Below are positions 18,616 through 25,601 of a stretch of 45,877 bases of DNA, piece by piece. The notes beneath the pieces were generated by a model. That model worked only from the letters and a program-made list of their open reading frames with translations. It was not told the DNA's origin and made no database searches. A program made the position numbers and the translations under genes. Position 1 is the stretch's first letter; each line of letters starts with the position of its first letter. This DNA is from Gammaproteobacteria bacterium (GTDB lineage: Bacteria > Pseudomonadota > Gammaproteobacteria > Pseudomonadales > Azotimanducaceae_A), in contig DUAT01000009.1 in NCBI GenBank assembly GCA_012960755.1, positions 1-45,877 on the forward strand, in the 5' to 3' direction.

Positions 18616-19508
18616 AGGATCTGGATTCGCGAAGCGACAGGTTAGCCCCAGGATCTACATCCGAGGAAATTGAGATGACGAATATCAGGTTTGAAACTCT
18701 ACTGTTCAAGGTCGAATCCGGAATTGCATCCATCGCTCTGAATCGGCCAGCGAAACTCAATGCTGTCAGCGGACCGATGATCAATGAACTTCATCAATGC
18801 CTTGACCTGGTCGCTACTGACGATGCTATACGTGCCGTTGTGTTAAGTGGCGAAGGTCGCGCTTTTTCAGCGGGTTTCGATCTTGAGTCCGATCCTGAGG
18901 CGCAAAACGATCCGGAATTCTGGAACGAAGAGCTCCGTCGCGATTTTGATATCATTATGAAGTTTTGGGACTGCCCCAAGCCAACCATCGCTGCAGTGCA
19001 TGGCTACTGCCTCGGCAGCGCGCTGGAAATAACCTTGGCATGTGACGTCACCATATCCACCGACGACTGCTTCTTTGGTGAACCAGAAGTCAAACATGGC
19101 GACGGTATCATTTGCCTGATTTTACCCTGGATTATCGGCGTCAAGGCAGCCAAGGAAATGTTGCTGACAGGCGACGATCGAGTCAGCGCCGAACGAGCGT
19201 TGGCGCTGGGGATAATTAACAAAATTGTGACGAAGGATGATTTGACTAAGGAAGCGCTGGACCTTGCAAAACGAATCGCTGCAAACGACCGCCTGGCAGT
19301 CATGCTGACCAAGAAGGCAATCCACCGCGGCTTTGAGATCATGGGAATGCGGGAAGCCCTGCTGGAAGCGATGGAAACGGATATCGTGATCACTAACACC
19401 GAAACCCCTGAGTCCCGGGCGTTTTCGAAAGTCAGTCGCGAGCAGGGCGTAAAAGCAGCTCTGGCCTGGCGCGCCAAGTCATTGTCGATAGACCAAAAAC
19501 CTTTGTAA
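18612..19508 (+). CDS. Enoyl-CoA hydratase/isomerase family protein
   Basis: This 298-residue crotonase-fold protein shows ALNRPAKLNAVSGPM, the oxyanion-hole segment GRAFSAGFDLE, and both catalytic Glu positions of classical hydratases (LGSALEITLACD and FGEPEVKHGDG). The Gly-rich block that normally follows the second Glu is absent (GDGIICLILP), so the exact reaction is uncertain. The start at 18612 overlaps the upstream stop (ATGA) with GAGG 8 bases before it. An internal ATG at 18675 also has a strong site (GAGGAAA) and matches the usual family N-terminus, giving 277 residues. It probably works on the CoA ester made by the preceding synthetase. Confidence 0.88.
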   Translation: MKDLDSRSDRLAPGSTSEEIEMTNIRFETLLFKVESGIASIALNRPAKLNAVSGPMINELHQCLDLVATDDAIRAVVLSGEGRAFSAGFDLESDPEAQNDPEFWNEELRRDFDIIMKFWDCPKPTIAAVHGYCLGSALEITLACDVTISTDDCFFGEPEVKHGDGIICLILPWIIGVKAAKEMLLTGDDRVSAERALALGIINKIVTKDDLTKEALDLAKRIAANDRLAVMLTKKAIHRGFEIMGMREALLEAMETDIVITNTETPESRAFSKVSREQGVKAALAWRAKSLSIDQKPL

Positions 19509-19526
19509 AAGTCATCTAGTGAGCCC

Positions 19527-21470
19527 ATGTCCAAGATCGATAAAGACAAGAAACTCGGTATGGAACGGCCTATCACTCGCCGTGAATTTGTCGGTGGTGT
19601 CGCTCTCAGCGTCGGTGCAGGGCTCATGGGTCCAAACCTTATCTACGGTGACACGCCTGGCGGGAAAAAAAATGGACCGCTATACCCACCCGGGCAGACA
19701 GGTCTGCGGGGATCACACCCCGGTTCTTTCGAGATTGCCCATGATGTAGCCTTTGGAACCAAAACCAGTGGGCTAACGATACAACAAGGCACAAAACCAG
19801 ACGACAATTTTTACGACCTGATTGTCGTTGGTGGCGGTATCAGTGGCCTTGCTGCCGCTTACTTCTATGCCCAACAAGCCGCCAGCGACACCCGTATTCT
19901 TATTCTGGAAAATCATGATGACTTTGGCGGTCATGCAAAGAGGAATGAATTTTACTATCAGGGCAAAACCTTGATTGGCTATGGCGGAAGTCAGTCAATG
20001 CAAAACCCGGGCAGCTATAGTCAGGTGACCAAACGACTGATCAAGGAATTAGGCATCGACGTGTCGAAGTTCTATACCGCTTATGACCAGTCCTTCTCAA
20101 AAGATCATGGCCTGGACAGTTTCGTCTTTTTTGACGAGGATCATTATGGCACTGATGCCCTCGTGCCCATGTCATTTTCCGGAGGGCTCAATGCCAGGTT
20201 GAAAACTGAGCTGGACAAGATCCCCATATCAGCCAACGCACGGCAGCAACTCGAACAGTTACTAGCCAGCACCGACGATCCATTTGAGGGGCGAAGCCAG
20301 CGAAAGCGGCGGCAACTGATGGATAAAGTCAGCATTGAGCAGTTTCTGAGGCAATATCGTGATTGTGACGATGAAGTTATTCACCTGCTTGCCAAGGTGT
20401 CCCTGGGCTACTGGGCAATCGGCATTGACGGGCTGTCCGTCCGTAATGGTTTTAACATGGGCTTCCCCGGTACGAGTGGCTTGCTTGCGCCACCAAAGAA
20501 GGCATCAAAGAAAGCAACAAAGGATGAACCCTACATTTTTCATTTCCCCGATGGCAACGCCAGCATAGCGCGACTGTTAGTGAACAAGCTTGTTCCCGGT
20601 ATCTCCACGGCAAAAAATATGGAAGAGATCGTAACCGCCAGGTTTGACTATGGTCTTCTGGACGTGCCGGACCAACCGGTGAACATTCGTTTGAATAGTA
20701 CCGTTACCCACGTGGAGCGAGTCATGCGCGGTCGAAAAGCAGGTGTTGAAGTGACTTATGTTAACCACGACCCAACACGCACGGGTCAGGGGCAGCCAGC
20801 TGAAACAGTTAAAGTGAAGGGCAGGGACTGCGTACTTGCCTGCTACCATAGAGTCATTCCGCATATTTGCCCTGGTCTTCCCAGGGGACAAAAAAAGGCA
20901 TTGCAATATGGCGTGCGCTCACCCCTGGTCTATACCAACGTGCTAATAAGAAACTGGCGATCTATGAAAGAACTGGGATTGGGCCGGGTGTTCTGCCCGA
21001 ATGGTCTGTTCCATTCGATCTCCATGGATTTCCCCGTCAGCCTCGGCAATTACTCCTTTACCGAAACGCCGGATGATCCCGCCGTACTTCATCTGACCCA
21101 CATCCCCTATATCCCGGGCATGAAACTCGACCCAAAGGAACAGTCAAAACGCGGTCGTCAGCAGCTAATGACACTGACATTCGAGGATTATGAACGGGCA
21201 GTCAGACAACAGTTAAACGCTATTCTGGGTCACGGCGGTTTCAACGCTGCGGATGACGTTGTCGCCATTACTGTTAATCGCTGGCCCCACGGTTACGCCT
21301 ATGAATACATTTCCCTCTGGGATAAAAAATGGCGCCGGGGCAGGGCGCCTCATATTCGAGCCCGCAAGACACGGGGACGTATTGCCATTGCTGGCAGTGA
21401 CGCTGCCGCACTTGCCTTTGCAGATGCAGCAATCGATCAGGCTCATAGGGCGGTCGGTGAATTGTTGTAA
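19527..21470 (+). CDS. Tat-exported spermidine-dehydrogenase-like FAD oxidoreductase
   Basis: This 647-residue protein begins with a Tat signal, ITRREFVGGVALSVGAG (twin Arg R18, R19), so it should be folded and exported to the periplasm. The block YPPGQTGLRGSHPGSFEIAH (53-72) is characteristic of SpdH-type spermidine dehydrogenases. The FAD motif IVVGGGISGLAAAYFYA lies at about 99-115, and a second flavin block, RIAIAGSDAAALAFADAAID, is near the C-terminus. SpdH cleaves spermidine oxidatively to 1,3-diaminopropane and 4-aminobutanal, passing electrons to the respiratory chain. A Lys-rich insert (KKASKKATKDE, about 326-336) is unusual. It is the last gene of the operon, 18 bases after the hydratase, and converges on the aminotransferase 8 bases away. 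With potFGHI next door, polyamine breakdown is a reasonable inference, though related alcohol or amine substrates are possible. Confidence 0.85.
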   Translation: MSKIDKDKKLGMERPITRREFVGGVALSVGAGLMGPNLIYGDTPGGKKNGPLYPPGQTGLRGSHPGSFEIAHDVAFGTKTSGLTIQQGTKPDDNFYDLIVVGGGISGLAAAYFYAQQAASDTRILILENHDDFGGHAKRNEFYYQGKTLIGYGGSQSMQNPGSYSQVTKRLIKELGIDVSKFYTAYDQSFSKDHGLDSFVFFDEDHYGTDALVPMSFSGGLNARLKTELDKIPISANARQQLEQLLASTDDPFEGRSQRKRRQLMDKVSIEQFLRQYRDCDDEVIHLLAKVSLGYWAIGIDGLSVRNGFNMGFPGTSGLLAPPKKASKKATKDEPYIFHFPDGNASIARLLVNKLVPGISTAKNMEEIVTARFDYGLLDVPDQPVNIRLNSTVTHVERVMRGRKAGVEVTYVNHDPTRTGQGQPAETVKVKGRDCVLACYHRVIPHICPGLPRGQKKALQYGVRSPLVYTNVLIRNWRSMKELGLGRVFCPNGLFHSISMDFPVSLGNYSFTETPDDPAVLHLTHIPYIPGMKLDPKEQSKRGRQQLMTLTFEDYERAVRQQLNAILGHGGFNAADDVVAITVNRWPHGYAYEYISLWDKKWRRGRAPHIRARKTRGRIAIAGSDAAALAFADAAIDQAHRAVGELL

Positions 21471-21478
21471 CCTTAACG

Positions 21479-22789
21479 CTAAAGCAATTGATTGAGGCCG
21501 GATTCGAGGATATCCACCATCAGGTCGATTTCAGTTTCACCGATGATAAACGGGGCACCAATACAGATGATATCCCGAACATCTCCCGTACCACCCGGGT
21601 AGAAAAATATACCGTTCTCCATGCCAAAGCCCACCAGCCGGTCAGTGATGCGCCGGTCCCGGTTAAACGGTTTAAGGGTGGCGCGGTCCTCTACGACTTC
21701 AATACCGATCAACATGCCTTCGCCTCTTATCTCGGCAACCAGCGGATGTTGCGAAAGCCGGTCATTCAAAGCAGATTTGAGTTGTTGTCCCATCTCCCCG
21801 GCGCGTTGTACCAGCGCATCCCGCCGCAGGATTTGCAGCACACTCACCGCGGCTGCACATGACTGGGGTAAGGCGGCAAAGGTATGGAACATGACATTCA
21901 ACCCGGCATCAACAATGGAGTCAGCAATCTCATCGGTGCCAAAAACACCGCAAATTGCAGCGTAACCACCCGCCAACCCCTTCCCTGCAACCATCAGGTC
22001 TGGCTTTATTCCATACAAATCCGAACCAAATTTGACGCCGGTACGCCCGAACCCCGTCATCACCTCGTCTATGATCAGCAGAATACCGTGCTGGCGCAAT
22101 ATTTCCTGAGCCCGTGGCCAGTAACCATCCGGCGGTGTAATCGCGCCTCCGCTGGAACCGTTTAGCGGCTCTGCAATTAGGGCGGCGATGTTTTCCGCTC
22201 CAATGGTGCTAATCGTCTCTTCAAGGTTATGAATATAATAGTCAGTAGCATCAACATGATGTTGCCCAAGCGGACACCGCAATGGATACGGGGTCTGTAT
22301 ACGCGGATACTCCTGTAGGATCGCTTCGAGGCCGCGCTTTCTGATGGGGTGTCCGGAGATCGCTGCCGTACTAATGGTGGTACCATGATAGGAGATATCC
22401 CGAGCCAGGATGACATTGCGTTTCGAGTCGCCGCGGCTGACGTGGTATTGAATGGCAATCTTTACTGCGGATTCATTGCCTTCGGAACCGCCAGAGGTGA
22501 AATGTGCCCGGGTTAAATGTGCCGGTAACCAGTGTTCCGTCAATTCCTCCATCAACTTTGCCCGCTGATCGGTCACCCAGCCAGGGACGACATAGGAACA
22601 GTTCAACAAGGCCGCTTTCACGGCCTCTGCGACTTCTTCCACCCCGTGACCTATGTTGGCGACGATAGCACCCCCGGCGGCATCGAGGATTTTTGATCCA
22701 TCTTCCAGATACAAATAGGCGCCTTCAGCCCGGGCGACTACCTTGTTTCGTTTTTGTGGCAAGAATGGCCAGGCTGCATGACTAGACAT
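21479..22789 (-). CDS. Class III PLP-dependent aminotransferase
   Basis: This 436-residue enzyme has the class III layout: GGSEGNESAVK (100-110), SYHGTT (133-138), LIIDEVMTGFGRTG with D241, and the Schiff-base Lys K270 in LMVAGKGLAGGY. The family moves amino groups from omega-amines (putrescine, beta-alanine, GABA, diaminobutyrate) to pyruvate or 2-oxoglutarate; specificity cannot be read here. Its ATG (22789) overlaps the molybdopterin oxidoreductase stop by 8 bases, so the two are translated from one message. It faces the SpdH-like gene tail to tail. Handling an amine or aldehyde product of polyamine breakdown is the simplest contextual role. Confidence 0.9.
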   Translation of the reverse strand: MSSHAAWPFLPQKRNKVVARAEGAYLYLEDGSKILDAAGGAIVANIGHGVEEVAEAVKAALLNCSYVVPGWVTDQRAKLMEELTEHWLPAHLTRAHFTSGGSEGNESAVKIAIQYHVSRGDSKRNVILARDISYHGTTISTAAISGHPIRKRGLEAILQEYPRIQTPYPLRCPLGQHHVDATDYYIHNLEETISTIGAENIAALIAEPLNGSSGGAITPPDGYWPRAQEILRQHGILLIIDEVMTGFGRTGVKFGSDLYGIKPDLMVAGKGLAGGYAAICGVFGTDEIADSIVDAGLNVMFHTFAALPQSCAAAVSVLQILRRDALVQRAGEMGQQLKSALNDRLSQHPLVAEIRGEGMLIGIEVVEDRATLKPFNRDRRITDRLVGFGMENGIFFYPGGTGDVRDIICIGAPFIIGETEIDLMVDILESGLNQLL

Positions 22790-24839
22790 TAGAATTCTCC
22801 AACTGGGTTCTCATGTCGATACTAACCCTTACCAACAAACCGTGTACACTGGTGCTGTCAGCCATGTCACACTTTTGACCCGCGTGGATGAAGTTGAGAT
22901 TCCTGCCATCCCGCTCGCGACTGGGCCAGCGCCCCTTGTAGGAAACCACAGTGCCAGGAAGCACAATATCACTGATCCTGGCCTGCAGTTGAATTGATCC
23001 AACGGTGGTCGATACATTGACACGATCACCATCTGTAACGCCCAGTTTCGCGGCGTCCTCGTTACACAGTATCAATTCAGCATCACCACTGCGATGACTG
23101 AGTTTCGCATCATTAGCATAGGCGTCATTGAGCCGCCATCTAGAAGCTGGTGATAACAATCGAAACTCGCCTTTAGCCAGCACGGGGTCCACGCCTGCAT
23201 GGGGCACGCGCGGTAAGGCCATCTGTTGTGCCTTGTCAGAGGCTACCTCGATATGACCACTGGGCGTATCAAATTGATAGTCAGCATAGAAAATTATCGG
23301 TTCATTATCATTAAGTTCAAAGAACCCACGCCGTTGCAGCTCTGTAAAATCATAGTCACGGCCCATTTGCCTGAGCAGGCTGGCAATAATTTCCTCGTCG
23401 GTTTCAAACAGGGCAGGTTCTTTGAGTTTCATGGCTGACGCAATTCGGCGAAAGATTTCCTGGTTAGGTAAGGATTCCCCGATGGGTTCACGAACTTTGC
23501 TCTGGGCTCCCACGGTAAGATTAAAGTAAGAATAGGCGATGTCGTCAAATTCCAGGAAGCTGGCTGCTGGCAGGATAATATCGGCGTAGCGTGCTGTATC
23601 AGTTTCAAAACAGTCGACGACCACTGTGAACAGGTCCTCCCGCGAGCAGGCCTGTCTGAGTTTTTGCTGGTCTGAACAGGATGCCAAGGGGTTGGTATTC
23701 CAGACCATAAACGCCTTGAATTCGTCCGGGTCAAGCAGGCGATCAGGCAGATCCAGCGCGCCAACAGTCTTCGGATTACCCTGGGCGAGTTTTTCACCTT
23801 CCAGATACGCAAAGTCCGCACCGATGAATGCTGCAGTCGCATTGATGTAATAAAAACCGCTACCGGGTTTCCCAATATTACCGGTGAGGGCAGGCAACAG
23901 ACCCGCCGCACGCATGATGTTGCCACCCTGGGGTTGCCGTTGCAGGGCCTGGCCTACCCACAATAATGCAGGACCGGCAGCATATATTTTAGCCGCCAAT
24001 CGGATGTCAGTTGCCGCAACGCCGGTCTGCTCCTCCCCCCACATTGGCGAACAGCGACCTATCTCAGCCGCGATCTCATCTGCACCCATCACATGTTTGT
24101 CGATAAAATCCTGATCGAATGCACCCTGTTCACGCAATGCATGTAACAACGCAAACGCCAGGGCTGCGTCAGTACCGGGGCGCGGCTGTAAATGCAGGTC
24201 AGCGGCAGCGGCGGTTTCTGTGCGAATCGGATCAATCACCACTATTTTGGCGGGTGACTCCCGCAACCAGTACTGGTGCATGTGGGGTGCGGAATGAGAA
24301 GGATTGGCACCCCACAAAAAAATACAGGATGAATCTCTTGCGGTGCGGGGGTCGAATCCCTTGTTTCCCGCTGATCCGCCATACAGTAACTCCCATGCGG
24401 TATACCCGGCGGCATTGCAGATGGTCCCGTACTCCACCTGAGACGCACCCAGATAAGACATCAAGCGGTTCGGGAAGGTAGAACTCAGCATGGCGATGGT
24501 GCCCGTATACTGGATACCCAGGATCGCTTCGGCGCCATGGTCATTGATAATGGCACTATAACGGTCGGCGATTGTAGCCAGTGCTTGATCCCAGCTTAGT
24601 GGCTCAAACTGCCCACTCCCCTTGTTTCCTGTCCGACGCAGCGGCGAGGTCAGTCGCATGCCATCATCCTGCCACACACCGTTATAGGCCAGGGCACACT
24701 TGCCACACAAATGACCTCGCGACACCGGATGATCCGGATCACCGAGTACCCTGGGTTGTTTGCCCTCCTCAAGGTGAACGGCGATACCGCAACCGTCATA
24801 ACAGTCACGGGGACAGGTACTTTTGATAATTTGGGTCAT
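22782..24839 (-). CDS. Cytoplasmic molybdopterin oxidoreductase (DMSO reductase superfamily)
   Basis: This 685-residue protein from ATG 24839 has a 4Fe-4S motif near the N-terminus, Cys 9, 13, 17 and 45 (TCPRDCYDGCG and RGHLCGKC). The bis-MGD-binding body follows, with a candidate molybdenum-ligand Cys in EYGTICNAAGYT, IFLWGANPSHSAPH, VIDPIRTETAAAAD, ADIILPAASFLEFDD and a C-terminal dinucleotide-binding domain (LCNEDAAKLGVTDGDRV). No Tat signal is present, so it is cytoplasmic. It resembles formate-dehydrogenase or assimilatory-reductase-like single-chain members. No electron-transfer or membrane subunit lies beside it. Its coupling with an aminotransferase is unusual and suggests a soluble oxidation or reduction in amine metabolism. 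The longer frame to 24905 lacks a convincing start. Confidence 0.87.
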   Translation of the reverse strand: MTQIIKSTCPRDCYDGCGIAVHLEEGKQPRVLGDPDHPVSRGHLCGKCALAYNGVWQDDGMRLTSPLRRTGNKGSGQFEPLSWDQALATIADRYSAIINDHGAEAILGIQYTGTIAMLSSTFPNRLMSYLGASQVEYGTICNAAGYTAWELLYGGSAGNKGFDPRTARDSSCIFLWGANPSHSAPHMHQYWLRESPAKIVVIDPIRTETAAAADLHLQPRPGTDAALAFALLHALREQGAFDQDFIDKHVMGADEIAAEIGRCSPMWGEEQTGVAATDIRLAAKIYAAGPALLWVGQALQRQPQGGNIMRAAGLLPALTGNIGKPGSGFYYINATAAFIGADFAYLEGEKLAQGNPKTVGALDLPDRLLDPDEFKAFMVWNTNPLASCSDQQKLRQACSREDLFTVVVDCFETDTARYADIILPAASFLEFDDIAYSYFNLTVGAQSKVREPIGESLPNQEIFRRIASAMKLKEPALFETDEEIIASLLRQMGRDYDFTELQRRGFFELNDNEPIIFYADYQFDTPSGHIEVASDKAQQMALPRVPHAGVDPVLAKGEFRLLSPASRWRLNDAYANDAKLSHRSGDAELILCNEDAAKLGVTDGDRVNVSTTVGSIQLQARISDIVLPGTVVSYKGRWPSRERDGRNLNFIHAGQKCDMADSTSVHGLLVRVSIDMRTQLENSNV

Positions 24840-25063
24840 AGGGTATCCAGTGTCCTTTTTTGTACAGTCCTTCTTTTGTGCAGCTATGCTAATACAGTTA
24901 CGCAATTAAGCCGGCAGCAGGTACATCCAACTTCGCATGCCATCGTGGCTTCATCTGGTGATAGCCCCGAACCGAACCTTAAAAAATCAATATTATTATA
25001 TTAAATCAAGGGGTTATACCCTCTGAAAGTTACGCGCGAAAATATATCTTCAAGGAGATTGAT

Positions 25064-25564
25064 ATGAATAAGCGCAAACTATCCTGGTTTTTTACTCTGT
25101 TCCTCTTTCCCGTTGGCTCTGTCTAGGCGAGTGGTTCGAATGTCTCAATAACCGAGGTTCATGTCGACGACGAAGGTGACATGATTTCCGTTATAGGTAA
25201 AAACCTCTGTGGTCCGGACACGAGCGCCACTTTGGGTATCACCGAATCAATAGTTGAAGCAGACATTTTTTCTTGCGACCCGCTCTTTGGCGGGCTTGAT
25301 TTAATGATACTTAACGATTTCGACATTCTGGAGTCTGGTTCTTATCGCCTCACTGTAGATAACTCGAAGGGCACCAGTAAGAAGTGTGGCAGCAAGAAAC
25401 AAAGTCATAAGAAGTATAGTTATAAAAAGCGCAGCCACAAGAAGCACGGTTATAAGACAAGTGGGAAATCTGATAAGTCATGCGATGCCGATAAATTCGA
25501 ATTCGCCTTTGATCTTGGCGGCGGGGCAGTGGGCCAGGTAACGGTATTACGCAAGACGATTTAG
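25064..25564 (+). pseudogene. Secreted IPT/TIG-like protein gene with in-frame amber codon
   Basis: ATG at 25064 has a strong ribosome site (AAGGAGATTGAT). The frame encodes a signal peptide (MNKRKLSWFFTLFLFPVGSV), then TAG at 25124-25126, then continues open in the same frame to 25564. A CAG in place of TAG would give VQA followed by Ser, a perfect signal-peptidase I site, so a single C-to-T change explains the stop. The following 80 or so residues have an IPT/TIG-like beta pattern (ISVIGKNLCG, SGSYRLTVDNSKG), then Lys-rich pentapeptide repeats, then KFEFAFDLGGGAVG. Intact relatives are typically surface or secreted proteins. The gene is a recent pseudogene, a readthrough case or a sequence error. 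Without readthrough, only the 20-residue leader is made. Confidence 0.65.
25388..25462 (+). repeat. Five 15-base repeats encoding Lys-rich pentapeptides
   Basis: Inside the amber-interrupted gene, five consecutive 15-base units encode GSKKQ, SHKKY, SYKKR, SHKKH and GYKTS. They share the pattern Ser/Gly, His/Tyr/Ser, Lys, Lys or Thr, variable. The segment is highly basic and rich in Tyr and His, so it could bind polyanions or metals if expressed. Confidence 0.7.
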
Positions 25565-25601
25565 ACCAAGCCTTGGATGCATTCAGGCCACACTGGCAGG
25601 T

